From M3007 sp044230315 (GTDB lineage: Bacteria; Bacteroidota; Bacteroidia; Chitinophagales; Saprospiraceae): 64,000 nt of DNA. Positions 45,015 to 54,657 of this stretch are shown here, one piece after another. The stretch lies in the NCBI GenBank assembly GCA_044230315.1, contig JBGARJ010000010.1:62001-126000 (forward strand), in the 5' to 3' direction. The notes under the pieces were generated by a model. That model was not told the DNA's origin. It searched no databases and saw nothing but the letters and a program-made list of their open reading frames with translations. Positions within the stretch are counted from its first letter, which is position 1; each line of letters opens with the position of its first letter. Position numbers and translations under genes: made by a program.

Positions 45015-46994
45015 TCAGTTTTCGAGGGTTCCGGCGAGGGCCAGGAAAAACTCCATGGCTTCCGGATTCTTCATCGAATCGCGGTTATAGGCCTTGTCCA
45101 AAGGCTTCCGTTGCAGAATTTTCTTGACCGGCGTCTCCATTTTTTTTCCGGAAATCGTGTACGGAATGTCCGGCACTTCAATAAAATCGTCGGGAACATG
45201 GCGTGGCGTGTACTCGGAGCGCAACAACGTCCGGATACGAGTTTTCAACGCGTCATCTAATACGGCATTTGGCGCCATGGCGACAAAAAGCGGCATCCAA
45301 TCGGAGCCGTCCGGCCGCTCCAGGTTGATGATGAGGGCATCGCGCAACTCCGGGATTTTGTCCAGCGCCCGGTAAATTTCGGCCGTTCCGATCCTTACCC
45401 CTTGCCGGTTGAGCGTGGCATCGGAGCGCCCAAGTATGATCAGGGTTTCCCTTGGTGTGATACACAGCCAGTCGCCATGCCGCCATACGCCGGGATATTG
45501 TTCAAAATAACTCGACCGGTATTTGGATCCGTCGGCGTCGTTCCAGAAAAAGACGGGCATCGACGGCATCGGCTTGGTGACTACCATTTCGCCCACGGCT
45601 CCGGGTTCGACCGGCCGACCGTCCTCGTCCCAGCTCTCCATTGCGCAACCCAGGCAGCGGCATTGAATTTCTCCCTGGTATACCGGCAACAAAGGATTGC
45701 CCCCCACCCAAGCCGTGCACACATCCGTGCCGCCTGCCATGGAAGAGAGCCATACGTCGGATTTCAGGTGTTCGTACACCCAACCGAAGGCTTCCGGGGG
45801 CAGGGGCGACCCGGTAGAACCGATGCTACGCATGGCCGACAGATCGAACTGTCGCTTCGGCGATAAGCCGGCTTTCATGCAGCTGACCAGAAATGGCGCG
45901 CTGGTGCCGAAGTGGGTGATGCGAGCCGTTTCGGCCAACTGCCACAACACGTTCAGGTCGGGGTAGCCGGGGCTCCCGTCGTACAGTACGATGGTAGCGC
46001 CGGCGAGCAGGGATGCCAGGGTGAAATTCCACATCATCCAACCCGTGGTGGAGTACCAAAAAAACGATTCGCCGGGGTGTACGTCGTTGTGAAAATGCAG
46101 GTATTTCAAATGCTCCAGCAGGTTGCCGCCATGCGAATGCGTGATCGCTTTCGGCACACCCGTAGTGCCGGAAGAATACAGTATCCAAATAGGGTGGTCA
46201 AACGGAACCGGCTCAAAGGCGAGGCGTTCCGGCTCCCCGTCGATGACCTCCGACCACAACACAGCGCCGGGCAATGGCCCGGGCCGGGCATCTTCATCCA
46301 GGTAGGGAATAAAGATCACCTGTTGGAGGCTGGGCAGCAGCCGGCATATCTCCTGCAGTGTTTCCCGTTTGTCGAACGGTTTGCCCCCGTAGGTATAACC
46401 GTCCACGGCGATGAGCACTTTGGGTTCAATTTGAGCAAAGCGGTCGGCCACGCTGTTGGCGCCGAAATCGGGCGAGCAACTCGACCACACAGCGCCAATG
46501 CTCATGGTCGCCAGCACTGCTACGATCGCGTGGGGGGTGTTCGGCAGGTATGCGGCAACGCGGTCGCCCGGTTGTACGCCGGCGCGACGCAAATGCGCGG
46601 CCACTGCGGCGGTTTGGCGCTCCAGTGTTTCCCAGGTCATTTTCGTGTGTCCCTGCCGTTCATGTTGAAAGACGATGGCGGGGTGCTTATCCGATTTCAT
46701 CCGGAAGATGTGCTCCGCATAGTTCAGGGTGGCGCCCTCAAACCATTTTGCTCCGGGCATGACGAGGGTGCCCAGGACCTGGCGGTAGGGCCGGTGGCTT
46801 TGGATGGAAAAGTATTCCCACACTGTTTGCCAAAAAACAGCCGGTTCCCGGGCCGACCACGCCCACAAATCCTGATATTGCTGGAAATCAAGTTGTTTAT
46901 GGTCCTTTAGCCATTGGAGGTAACTGGTCAGGTGCGCGCGTTCCCGGGTTTTTACGTCCGGTTGCCAGAGTTGGGCAGGTTGCTGGTTGGGCAT
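45015..46994 (-). CDS. Acetoacetyl-CoA synthetase
   Basis: A 659-residue ANL-family ligase, expected to activate acetoacetate to acetoacetyl-CoA. Motifs in order: ILYSSGTTGVPKAITHSHGG (P-loop), FGTSAPFLVSCMKAG, MRSIGSTGSPLPPEAFGW, AGGTDVCTAWVGG, and the C-terminal hinge WRHGDWLCITPRETLIILGRSDATL; the catalytic Lys lies in PYTISGKKMETPVKKI. The length and the N-terminal LWQPDVKTRERAHLTSYLQWL match AacS rather than ordinary acetyl-CoA synthetase. Cytoplasmic. Acetoacetate is made by the HMG-CoA lyase (4571) and by tyrosine breakdown (41827), both in this window. Confidence 0.93.
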   Translation of the reverse strand: MPNQQPAQLWQPDVKTRERAHLTSYLQWLKDHKQLDFQQYQDLWAWSAREPAVFWQTVWEYFSIQSHRPYRQVLGTLVMPGAKWFEGATLNYAEHIFRMKSDKHPAIVFQHERQGHTKMTWETLERQTAAVAAHLRRAGVQPGDRVAAYLPNTPHAIVAVLATMSIGAVWSSCSPDFGANSVADRFAQIEPKVLIAVDGYTYGGKPFDKRETLQEICRLLPSLQQVIFIPYLDEDARPGPLPGAVLWSEVIDGEPERLAFEPVPFDHPIWILYSSGTTGVPKAITHSHGGNLLEHLKYLHFHNDVHPGESFFWYSTTGWMMWNFTLASLLAGATIVLYDGSPGYPDLNVLWQLAETARITHFGTSAPFLVSCMKAGLSPKRQFDLSAMRSIGSTGSPLPPEAFGWVYEHLKSDVWLSSMAGGTDVCTAWVGGNPLLPVYQGEIQCRCLGCAMESWDEDGRPVEPGAVGEMVVTKPMPSMPVFFWNDADGSKYRSSYFEQYPGVWRHGDWLCITPRETLIILGRSDATLNRQGVRIGTAEIYRALDKIPELRDALIINLERPDGSDWMPLFVAMAPNAVLDDALKTRIRTLLRSEYTPRHVPDDFIEVPDIPYTISGKKMETPVKKILQRKPLDKAYNRDSMKNPEAMEFFLALAGTLEN

Positions 46995-47067
46995 GGTGGC
47001 GATTTAAAAAAGAAACATCAACTTTGCCGGCGAAAATCCGGCATTTTTGACAAAAATCTTAAACATA

Positions 47068-48651
47068 ATGACAATGAAAACGCTACAACGGTTTTTCTTC
47101 CTGGCGGCGCTGCTGGCATTTTTTTCCTGTGAAACAGCCAAACAAAGCACAGCAGGCGGGAAAGACGACGGGGTGATCGAGATCGTTTTTTTGCAAATGA
47201 ATGACGTGTACGAAATATCGCCGCTCAGCGATAATTCCGGCGGTTTGGCCCGGGTAGCGACCCTGCGAAAAAGCTTACTGCTTAAAAACCCGAACACATT
47301 TACCGTATTGGCCGGCGATTTCCTCAGCCCATCCGTGATCGGCACCCTGAAATTCGACGGAAAACGTATTCGCGGCCGGCAAATGGTGGAAACCCTGAAC
47401 ACCGTCGGGCTCGACTGGGTGGTATTCGGCAACCACGAATTTGACTACGACGATTTGAGCGATTTACAAGCCCGGTTGGATGAATCGACCTTTACCTGGC
47501 TGGCGGGGAATGCACAGATCAAATCGGGTGATCAGATAGAGCCGTTCTTCAAAAACCGGCCCGGCGGCGCGGTCAAATGCCCGGAGAATATGGTGATTGA
47601 CGTAAAAGACGCCGACGGCACGACCCTCAAACTGGGCGTTTTCGGCGTGCTGGTTACCTCCGGGAAGAAACCGTATGTCGTGTATTCCGATCCGTTCGAA
47701 GCCGCCCGGAAAAGTTATGGCGACTTGCAATTGAAAGCGGACGTTTGTGTGGGATTGACCCACCTGGCCGTCGAAGACGATCTGAAACTCGCCGAACAAC
47801 TTCCGGGTGTTCCCCTGATCATGGGTGGGCACGACCACGATAACATGATTCACCACGTGGGCAAAACGACGGTGGCCAAAGCGGATGCCAATGTCCGGAC
47901 GGTGTATGTCCATACGCTTCGTTATGACAAAAAAAGCAAGACGGCAACGGTTCGGTCCGAACTTCGGCAGGTGAACGGCAGCATTCCCGACGAACCGGCT
48001 ACTGCCACCGTTATAGCCAAGTGGGAAAAAATAAAGCACGATGCGCTCGCTTCCTCCGGTTTTGAGGCCGATAAAAAAGTGCTCGATCTGAAAGCGCCGC
48101 TCGATTGCCGGGAAAGCGTTGTTCGGCATCAACAGGCGCCAGTGGGACAATATATCACGGGTGCCATGATCGCAGCCGGCAAAACCAGGCCCGATTGCGC
48201 TATATTGAACAGCGGCAGTATCCGGGTGGACGACATTCTCACCGGCACCCTTACGGAATTGGATATTGTTCGGATGTTGCCGTTTGGCGGGGGCATTACC
48301 GAAGTGGAAATGAAGGGCAGCATGCTGAAGCGGGTGCTGGATGCCGGCTGGCAAAACAACGGCAATGGCGGTTATCTGCAATTGGGTTACATTACCCTGG
48401 ATACCGAACGCCAGACCTGGCTGATCAATTTCAAACCGCTGGAAGAGGCTACGGTATACCGGGTGGTAATGCCCGATTTCCTGCTCACCGGCAGTGAAAC
48501 CAATATGGGGTTTCTGAAAGCAGCGCCTAATCCCGATGGAAAAGGCACCACCAACCCCGACATCCTGCAATTGCACCGGCCAGATGCGGGCAACAAGACC
48601 GATTTGCGAAGCGATATCCGGCTCGCACTGATCCATTTTCTTCGTTCCTGA
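47068..48651 (+). CDS. 5'-nucleotidase/metallophosphoesterase lipoprotein (UshA-like)
   Basis: About 527 residues from ATG 47068; ATG 47074 (MKTLQRFFFL) is also possible. The signal peptide ends in a lipobox, LLAFFSC, so it is probably an outer-membrane or periplasmic lipoprotein. The N-terminal metallophosphoesterase domain has VFLQMNDVYEISPL, VLAGDFLSPS, VVFGNHEFDYDDL, VGLTHLAV and IMGGHDHDNMI. The first motif has DVYE in place of the usual DxHG, as in one subclass of the family. The C-terminal 5'-nucleotidase domain begins near QAPVGQYITGAMIAAG, with ILNSGSIRVDDIL. It would scavenge phosphate and nucleosides. Confidence 0.93.
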   Translation: MTMKTLQRFFFLAALLAFFSCETAKQSTAGGKDDGVIEIVFLQMNDVYEISPLSDNSGGLARVATLRKSLLLKNPNTFTVLAGDFLSPSVIGTLKFDGKRIRGRQMVETLNTVGLDWVVFGNHEFDYDDLSDLQARLDESTFTWLAGNAQIKSGDQIEPFFKNRPGGAVKCPENMVIDVKDADGTTLKLGVFGVLVTSGKKPYVVYSDPFEAARKSYGDLQLKADVCVGLTHLAVEDDLKLAEQLPGVPLIMGGHDHDNMIHHVGKTTVAKADANVRTVYVHTLRYDKKSKTATVRSELRQVNGSIPDEPATATVIAKWEKIKHDALASSGFEADKKVLDLKAPLDCRESVVRHQQAPVGQYITGAMIAAGKTRPDCAILNSGSIRVDDILTGTLTELDIVRMLPFGGGITEVEMKGSMLKRVLDAGWQNNGNGGYLQLGYITLDTERQTWLINFKPLEEATVYRVVMPDFLLTGSETNMGFLKAAPNPDGKGTTNPDILQLHRPDAGNKTDLRSDIRLALIHFLRS

Positions 48652-48703
48652 CCCGGCGGGCAGGTATGCCGGACAAGAATTCGGACAAATTTTAGCGCTA
48701 CCC

Positions 48704-48733
48704 CTTGCCCGAATCAAACTTTCCGTACTTTTG
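48704..48733 (+). promoter_or_regulatory. Promoter for the TPR membrane protein
   Basis: TTG at 48705-48707 and a perfect TAnnTTTG box (TACTTTTG, 48726-48733), 18 bp apart. The start codon is 60 bp downstream. This matches the Bacteroidota -33/-7 promoter. Confidence 0.65.
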
Positions 48734-48792
48734 CAGGCCTTTTTGCAAATGCAACTGGAAAAAGTCTAAAACATCTTAATTATTAGCAGACA

Positions 48793-49491
48793 ATGGCAAA
48801 ACGCAAAACGTCCCAATCAGCCGCCGACGCTCCAGTAGAAGTGCAGGAAATTCAGGCTTCGGCACCACCGTTTTGGGAAACGAATCAACGCCTGATCATT
48901 TATGTAGTCGGTGGCCTGGCCCTGGTATTTTTGGGCTGGTGGGGGTATAAAGTATTGGTTGTAGAACCCCAACAAAAAGAAGCGGTAGGTGCTATCTGGC
49001 AGGCCCAGGTCCAGTTTGACCGGGATTCCTTCCAATTGGCGCTCGAAAATCCGGGAGGAGGCTTCGACGGCTTTCTGGGGATCATTGACAAATACGGCAG
49101 CACGCCTGCCGGCAATTCAGCCAAGTATTACGCTGGTATCTGTTACCTCCACCTTGGCGATTTTGACAAAGCAATCCAGTATCTGGACGATTTTAGCGCG
49201 GTAGGCGAACTGCTGCCCATGATGAAATACGGCGTGCTGGGCGATTGCTATTCGGAGAAAAAAGAACTGGACAAAGCGGCCGATTACTACAAAAAAGCCA
49301 GTGAGGCCGGGAAAAACGACCTCTTGGCGGCCTATTATCTCAAGAAGTTGGGCATGCTCTACGAATATCAGGGTAATAAAGACGCTGCCAAAGAAACCTA
49401 TGAGCATTTACGGCGGGATTTTGCCAATCCCTCGTCGGCGGACTGGCGGGATATCGAAAAATATATTTACCGCGCCGGCGGCACGCAATAA
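48793..49491 (+). CDS. Membrane-anchored TPR protein
   Basis: A 232-residue protein. A short Ser/Lys-rich N-terminus is followed by one TM helix (IIYVVGGLALVFLGWWGY, about 36-53). The rest is TPR-like helices: YYAGICYLHLGDFDKAIQYL, YGVLGDCYSEKKELDKAADYYKKA, and LGMLYEYQGNKDAAKETYEH. The layout resembles YfgM-type inner-membrane TPR proteins that act as periplasmic chaperone helpers at the Sec site. The resemblance is in layout only. It has its own promoter and a strong terminator, so it is a single-gene unit. Confidence 0.85.
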   Translation: MAKRKTSQSAADAPVEVQEIQASAPPFWETNQRLIIYVVGGLALVFLGWWGYKVLVVEPQQKEAVGAIWQAQVQFDRDSFQLALENPGGGFDGFLGIIDKYGSTPAGNSAKYYAGICYLHLGDFDKAIQYLDDFSAVGELLPMMKYGVLGDCYSEKKELDKAADYYKKASEAGKNDLLAAYYLKKLGMLYEYQGNKDAAKETYEHLRRDFANPSSADWRDIEKYIYRAGGTQ

Positions 49492-49514
49492 ACGGCAACT
49501 CTTCGAGGTTTATG

Positions 49515-49554
49515 AACCGGGAGGCGTTTTTCAGAACGGCTCCCGGTTTTTTTT
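49515..49554 (+). terminator. Intrinsic terminator after the TPR protein gene
   Basis: AACCGGGAG (49515-49523) pairs with CTCCCGGTT (49540-49548), followed by T to 49554. It lies 24 bp after the stop. Confidence 0.9.
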
Positions 49555-49609
49555 ATGCGCACAATCCATCTAAACCGGGGTAGGGGTAGCGCGGTATTGT
49601 AAAACCCCT

Positions 49610-49617
49610 TACTTTTG
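49610..49617 (+). promoter_or_regulatory. -7 box upstream of the SPOR-tailed PorE-like gene
   Basis: A perfect TACTTTTG box 159 bp before ATG 49776. No -33 element with standard spacing was seen, so this is weak support for a promoter with a long leader. Confidence 0.4.
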
Positions 49618-49775
49618 TTCCGTCCCTCTTCAAAAGATAGTCTCTCCACTATACTAAGTTCGGCAAAATTGAAGTTTATTTTCTGTACTTGCCTGACGCT
49701 TAGGCCTTAACCCTGTTTTCCCTCAAGCAGGCGCTTTCATTTGAAACTGTTCTAACCGTAATTAATCATACCGAT

Positions 49776-52700
49776 ATGAACACGACTTTTCGTGCCGGGT
49801 GGTTAGCCGTCGTGTGGTTTTGTGCCATACCCGGCCTGACTGCCCAAACCTCCGTTCAGGAAAACATCTCGCGTGCCGACAAACAATTTGACCTGTACGC
49901 TTATAACCTCGCCCTCCGGACTTACGAACAGGTGCTGGCGGAACAACCCAATAACGCCCATGCACTGGCCCGGACCGGCGATTGCTATTTTCAATTAAAC
50001 CGACCGCAGGACGCCTTATCCTGGTATGATCGCGCGGTAATCCGCAATGATGTAGAGCCGGACGCTATGCTCCGGTATGGCAAGGCGCTGATGCAAACCG
50101 GCGATTATATCGGCGCAAAGAAATGGTTTGTGCTCTATGCTGAGAATAATCCCACTGTAGGACAACATTATGCACAGATGTGTGATTTCGCCCTGCTCGC
50201 ATCCAAAAAAGATGGGTTGTTTCAGGCATTGAATGAACCGCTCAATACGGAAGCGGCCGATTATGGCCCAGCGTTCTTTGGCGCTCAAATTGTCTATAAT
50301 TCCGCCCGAACCGATATAAAACGAAAGACGGCTGCCAAAACCAATGCAGACTGGACCGGCAGCGCCTATAATCAATTATACGTAACCCAACGGCCGGCTG
50401 GTAGTAATTACCTGCAGACACCTGCGTTCCTGCGCGGCGATTTGCAGAATAATTTCAATGAAGGCCCGGTCAGTTTTTCTGGCGATGGACGCCGGGTAGC
50501 TTTCTGCCGAAACAATTTTATTGACGGCACCCGCCAAATCGCCGACAAAGGCGTGAATATGAGTCTGCATATCGCCGATGTGGTGGATGGAAATTGGGTG
50601 AATGAAAAACCGTTCCCCTTCAACGGCTCCGATTACGCTACCGGATTCCCTTGCCTGTCACCCGATGGCAATACCCTTTACTTCGCTTCGAATCAGGGCG
50701 GAGGGCTTGGCGGTTGGGATATTTATGTGTCATTCTGGAATGGCGGCACCTGGTCGGTGCCCCGAAATCTCGGCGCCCCGGTGAACACGCCGGGCAATGA
50801 AGTAACCCCGTTTTACGACGGCACCAATTTGTATTTTTCTTCCGATTGGCACCCCGGACTTGGCGGCCTCGACGTGTTTCGTACGGAAATACAGAATAAT
50901 TTAGCCGGCAATGTTTACCACCTGGGATCAGGGATCAACTCATCACGCGATGATTACGGCTTTATTTTCGACTCCAAGACCAACACCGGCTACCTCACCA
51001 GCACGCGCACAGGCGGGCGGGGCAATGAAGATATCTGGCAAATCCGGAAAAGCGTGGATGAGTTTGTTATTTCCGTTACCGATCCGCAACGCAATCCGGT
51101 CGGCGGGGCCGACATCGACTTTTCAGCCTGCAACGCCGGAGTGAAACAAACGGACCTGACGGGACGGTACTCCTTCGCCGTGGCAGCCGGTAAAGCCGAC
51201 TGCCGGGTTACGGTGCGTAAAGCCGGATACCGTTCTATCGTTTTGCCTATCCAGTCTTCCGGCGATAAAACGCTCGATGCTGTATTGATTCCGGATTATA
51301 GCGCGAATGTTCCAAACGCCCCTTCGACACTTACATCTACCCAACCGGCCACCACTACGCCCGTCAATACCCTGACCACACTTCCGGACCTGGAATCAGG
51401 CACTGCGCCGCTTACCTACTCCACGACGAGTTATCCGGTTCAAAACGGCACCTTAGATAAGTATACCGTGTATGTGTTGGACGACCTGGGACGCGCCTTG
51501 CCGGATGCGGAATTAAACCTGACAACATGCGGCCTGGGTACGATTTATACCGACGGCACCGGGAAAGGGTCATTCTATTTCCCCAAAGGCGCCAGTTGCA
51601 ATCTCATAATCAGAAAGAGCGGCCTGGAAGACGTTGTAGTGCCCATTAACGCTCAGACACGCAAGGAAATGTCGGTGGCCATGAGTTCCGATCAACGAAC
51701 TAAGTTTTCCGGTGTTGTGCTCGACGCCAGTACCCGGAAATCGATTCAGGGGGCGACCGTAACGGCCAAAAGCCGCCAGAGCGCCCACGAAACACTTGCA
51801 TCCAGCAATGCCTCGGGCCAATACACCCTGTTACTGCGGCCTTATCAGGTGTATGATATTACGTATAGCCGCGATGGCTACCTGAATTTTACCAGTGCCC
51901 TGCAAACCGACCGCGCACTCAAAGCCGACATGGAATTATCGCCCATAGCATTGGAACCCAGCCGCACCGTGACGGGTCGGTCGATGTCGCCAGTGACGTA
52001 TTCAACAACACCGGCCACTTCAGGTGGCATGATTTCGCTGGCCGATCTGGAGGAAATCCCGGCAACCACTTCGACATCCGGAATTTCGAACCCAACCGGC
52101 CCCGTCGCTGCACCTGCTGTGAAAACGTCGCAGGTCGGCGCCTCAAAAGTGAGCGGATATTCGGTACAATTGTCGGCAAATCCGGATAATTTCACGGAAA
52201 GCAAAATCAAAAAATACGACGATTATACCCAGTATGGCAACTTGTATGCCGTCAAGGAGGGCAAACTCAATAAACTCCGGCTCGGGGTTTATCCGACCCG
52301 GGAAGAGGCGAATGCCGTTTTGAAAAACATTTCGCCCACGGCAAAAGACGCTTTTGTGGTTTGGGAAACCCAGGCAGAAGAAAGCCTGGTGGTGAAACCA
52401 AAGGCCGAAACATCCATGCTGGATAACAATTCAAACCTGGCTGCCAAAGGCCTGACTACATCGGCCGCCACCCAGCCGGCGCTAAAATCAGGAACGGCGA
52501 TCCGCTTTGCCGTTCAGGTGGCCTCCTGGCCCGACAACCGGACCGTCATGTTGAGCGACTACTCCAACCTGATGCCTTTGGGCCATATCTACATTCAGCC
52601 CGAAAACGACCGCATGCGCGTGCGTGTGGGCACCTGGGAATCGTACGACAAAGCCGAGGCTGCCCAGGCCGAAGCCGTGCGAATGGGATACAAAGATGCC

Positions 52701-53117
52701 ATCGTTGTGACTGAAAAAGTAGACGACATTACCAATGACAGGCTTCGTACGAGCCCTGCAACTACCGCACCGCAAACGCTGACCGCTACGCCAAGCCAAT
52801 ATTCGGCGCCGGCGACCTATTCCACTACGACTGCCGTACAGCCCAAGCCGCTGACGGCAAGTGCGAATACAAAATATTACATCCGGGTTTGTGCCCTGGA
52901 AGACACCTATAATTTCGACCCGAAAAAACTGGACGGTTCGGGCGGAGTGATCGAAAAATGGCCCATCGGCGATACCAAAATGACCGCGATCATGCTCACC
53001 GGACTCCCCTCCGTCGAACAGGCGATGGTCACTACGGACAAACTCCGGAGCAAAGGCTTTCTCGATGCCTATATCATCAAAGACGAAAACGGCCGGATGA
53101 GCAAGTACAGGTATTGA
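49776..53117 (+). CDS. PorE-like protein ending in SPOR-type domains
   Basis: A 1,113-residue exported protein with a signal peptide ending GLTAQ. Residues about 25-140 are TPR helices (ADKQFDLYAYNLALRTYEQV). Residues about 220-430 hold PD40/WD-like blades (FPCLSPDGNTLYFASNQGGG, LYFSSDWHPGLGGLDVF). Three carboxypeptidase-regulatory-like domains follow. Unlike the gene at 13953 it has no OmpA domain; instead there are SPOR-like modules: SGYSVQLSANPDNFTESK with KLNKLRLGVYPTREEA, and IRFAVQVASWPDNRTVM with DRMRVRVGTWESYDKAEA, plus a weaker third. SPOR domains bind glycan strands lacking stem peptides, so it may anchor to peptidoglycan at division sites. Single-gene unit. Confidence 0.82.
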   Translation: MNTTFRAGWLAVVWFCAIPGLTAQTSVQENISRADKQFDLYAYNLALRTYEQVLAEQPNNAHALARTGDCYFQLNRPQDALSWYDRAVIRNDVEPDAMLRYGKALMQTGDYIGAKKWFVLYAENNPTVGQHYAQMCDFALLASKKDGLFQALNEPLNTEAADYGPAFFGAQIVYNSARTDIKRKTAAKTNADWTGSAYNQLYVTQRPAGSNYLQTPAFLRGDLQNNFNEGPVSFSGDGRRVAFCRNNFIDGTRQIADKGVNMSLHIADVVDGNWVNEKPFPFNGSDYATGFPCLSPDGNTLYFASNQGGGLGGWDIYVSFWNGGTWSVPRNLGAPVNTPGNEVTPFYDGTNLYFSSDWHPGLGGLDVFRTEIQNNLAGNVYHLGSGINSSRDDYGFIFDSKTNTGYLTSTRTGGRGNEDIWQIRKSVDEFVISVTDPQRNPVGGADIDFSACNAGVKQTDLTGRYSFAVAAGKADCRVTVRKAGYRSIVLPIQSSGDKTLDAVLIPDYSANVPNAPSTLTSTQPATTTPVNTLTTLPDLESGTAPLTYSTTSYPVQNGTLDKYTVYVLDDLGRALPDAELNLTTCGLGTIYTDGTGKGSFYFPKGASCNLIIRKSGLEDVVVPINAQTRKEMSVAMSSDQRTKFSGVVLDASTRKSIQGATVTAKSRQSAHETLASSNASGQYTLLLRPYQVYDITYSRDGYLNFTSALQTDRALKADMELSPIALEPSRTVTGRSMSPVTYSTTPATSGGMISLADLEEIPATTSTSGISNPTGPVAAPAVKTSQVGASKVSGYSVQLSANPDNFTESKIKKYDDYTQYGNLYAVKEGKLNKLRLGVYPTREEANAVLKNISPTAKDAFVVWETQAEESLVVKPKAETSMLDNNSNLAAKGLTTSAATQPALKSGTAIRFAVQVASWPDNRTVMLSDYSNLMPLGHIYIQPENDRMRVRVGTWESYDKAEAAQAEAVRMGYKDAIVVTEKVDDITNDRLRTSPATTAPQTLTATPSQYSAPATYSTTTAVQPKPLTASANTKYYIRVCALEDTYNFDPKKLDGSGGVIEKWPIGDTKMTAIMLTGLPSVEQAMVTTDKLRSKGFLDAYIIKDENGRMSKYRY

Positions 53118-53140
53118 TCCGGTTCGTTCTTGTGGTTTTG

Positions 53141-53189
53141 ATCGCCCGGGTCTTTTCCTCGTTTGAGTAAAGGCCCGGGCGATTTTTTT
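53141..53189 (+). terminator. Intrinsic terminator after the SPOR-tailed protein gene
   Basis: ATCGCCCGGG (53141-53150) pairs with CCCGGGCGAT (53174-53183), followed by T to 53189. The long loop holds a second weak pairing (TCTTT/AAAGG). It sits 24 bp after the stop. Confidence 0.85.
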
Positions 53190-53211
53190 GCCCTTGATTA
53201 GAATCGCTATT

Positions 53212-54489
53212 CTACCTGGTTTTTATGAACCGGCGCGTGAGCAACCTGCCGCATGCCTGAATGCAAATCACATAACAGCCTTCCGGTAAAAATGCCATGT
53301 CCATGGTAACCGGGCTTCCCGCAAACCAATCGACAGTGCGTTGTGCAAGAATTTGCCCCGCCGGATTGGCGATGCGGATAAGCACCGGACCATTGGGGGT
53401 TTCGGCCAAGTCAAGCGTAATTTTTTCCTGCACCGGATTGGGGGTGATGGAAAGTTGTGGCCCGGTCGTCCCTGGTTCCACGACAGGTACAACTGTGCAA
53501 TAATTACTATCGAGCAGGCTTGCCCGGGTCGTGTTGAGCGATCCCCACAAACGTGTTTTTTGCCCCAGTGTGAACAGCGACATGCAGGCATCATCGGTGT
53601 AATCCATAAAATTCATGAACATGGCGGAATTTCCGCAACTGAACTGCGGATAAGCCGGGCACCCTTGGTATGCCGAGCGTTGCACCGGTGTGTCGGCCAC
53701 GCCGTCGTCGTCGTCGCAGGAGTCCGAATCGCCGCCCCAAATGTGCAGCAGGTTAAAATAATGCCCGATTTCGTGGGTGGCCGTACGGCCGAGGTGGTGC
53801 GGATAATACAAGGCTGCCAGGCCGATAGTGCCGAAAAAACGCGGGTCGATCACCACGCCATCCTCCGGCAGCGGCGCGGTACCGGGGTAGGTGGCAAAGC
53901 CGAGAATGCCACCGCCGATGCCGCACACCCAAATATTCAGGTAATGCGCGGGATCCCAGGCGTCTTCGCCGCCGAGTTCGGTGTAATTGATCCGGGGTCG
54001 CCCATCGGGCGCCTTCTGTTGGCCGATATTGTCCCAGGTGGTCGGCCGCCGGGTGATGCCGTTGGATGGCGTGCCATCGGGCGCGCGTTTGGCCAGACAA
54101 AACTCGAGTTCCATATCGGCGGCAAGCGGTGCGAAGAGGGGTGGTACGGTAACCGCATTCGCGTTCAAGCGCCGGTAATCCGCATGGAGCACGGTCATCT
54201 GGCTAAAAATCTGTTCGTCGGAGATATTTTCAAAATTGCCTTTGTATACCACGTGCACCACTACCGGAATGGTTGCTACCGAACGCTGGCTTGCAGCAAC
54301 GGTATCGGCTGGTGTATTTAGGCGTTGCTGTGCCAAATCCGGGAAGCGCCGGGCGTTGCGGGCCGCTACCGAATCGGACCAGCAGGGCGTTTGCCCCCCA
54401 GCGGTCAGGCAACCTACCGACAGCAGGCTTCCCCATATCCACCGTATTGCGGAATTGCCAAACAGGACCGGAAAAAAAATTCGCCGCAT
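53212..54489 (-). CDS. M43-family zinc metalloprotease with T9SS sorting domain
   Basis: A 425-residue exported protease of the pappalysin/cytophagalysin (M43B) group. The N-terminus is hydrophobic (GSLLSVGCLTAGGQ). The pro-region includes IPVVVHVVYKGNFENISDEQI, the usual start of the domain. The zinc site is ATHEIGHYFNLLHIWGGD with His239, His243 and His249, and the Met-turn is MFMNFMDYTDDAC. Cys residues flank it (CDDDDG, CPAYPQFSC), as in the family. The C-terminus (LSITPNPVQEKITLDL ... IANPAGQILAQ ... LPEGCYVICIQA) is a type A T9SS sorting domain. Secreted. The start is the ATG complementary to 54487-54489. Confidence 0.93.
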   Translation of the reverse strand: MRRIFFPVLFGNSAIRWIWGSLLSVGCLTAGGQTPCWSDSVAARNARRFPDLAQQRLNTPADTVAASQRSVATIPVVVHVVYKGNFENISDEQIFSQMTVLHADYRRLNANAVTVPPLFAPLAADMELEFCLAKRAPDGTPSNGITRRPTTWDNIGQQKAPDGRPRINYTELGGEDAWDPAHYLNIWVCGIGGGILGFATYPGTAPLPEDGVVIDPRFFGTIGLAALYYPHHLGRTATHEIGHYFNLLHIWGGDSDSCDDDDGVADTPVQRSAYQGCPAYPQFSCGNSAMFMNFMDYTDDACMSLFTLGQKTRLWGSLNTTRASLLDSNYCTVVPVVEPGTTGPQLSITPNPVQEKITLDLAETPNGPVLIRIANPAGQILAQRTVDWFAGSPVTMDMAFLPEGCYVICIQACGRLLTRRFIKTR

Positions 54490-54628
54490 GGTGTGAAAAA
54501 AAATGAACCGGAAGCAGCGTTTCTTAGGGCGACTCCGTTTTTAGGATATATTTCAAACGCAAAAGTCCGCCAATGGATCAAGATAAAGCAGAAAGTAGGT
54601 TTTTTTAGTTGGTTTTGTTTGTTGCATG

Positions 54629-54657
54629 AGGCGCGCTGAGAGTGCGCCTTTTGTTTT
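54629..54657 (+). terminator. Orphan intrinsic terminator in the 54.5-54.8 kb gap
   Basis: AGGCGC (54629-54634) pairs with GCGCCT (54644-54649), followed by TTTGTTTTT. No plus-strand gene lies upstream of it before the divergent protease gene, so any transcript it ends would be short and non-coding. The surrounding 283 bp otherwise show only poly-T stretches. Confidence 0.5.

Noticed and set aside
45912..46910. A 332-codon plus-strand frame
   Set aside because: Antisense to acetoacetyl-CoA synthetase.
53341..54321. A 326-codon plus-strand frame
   Set aside because: Antisense to the M43 protease, whose zinc motif and sorting domain are unambiguous.
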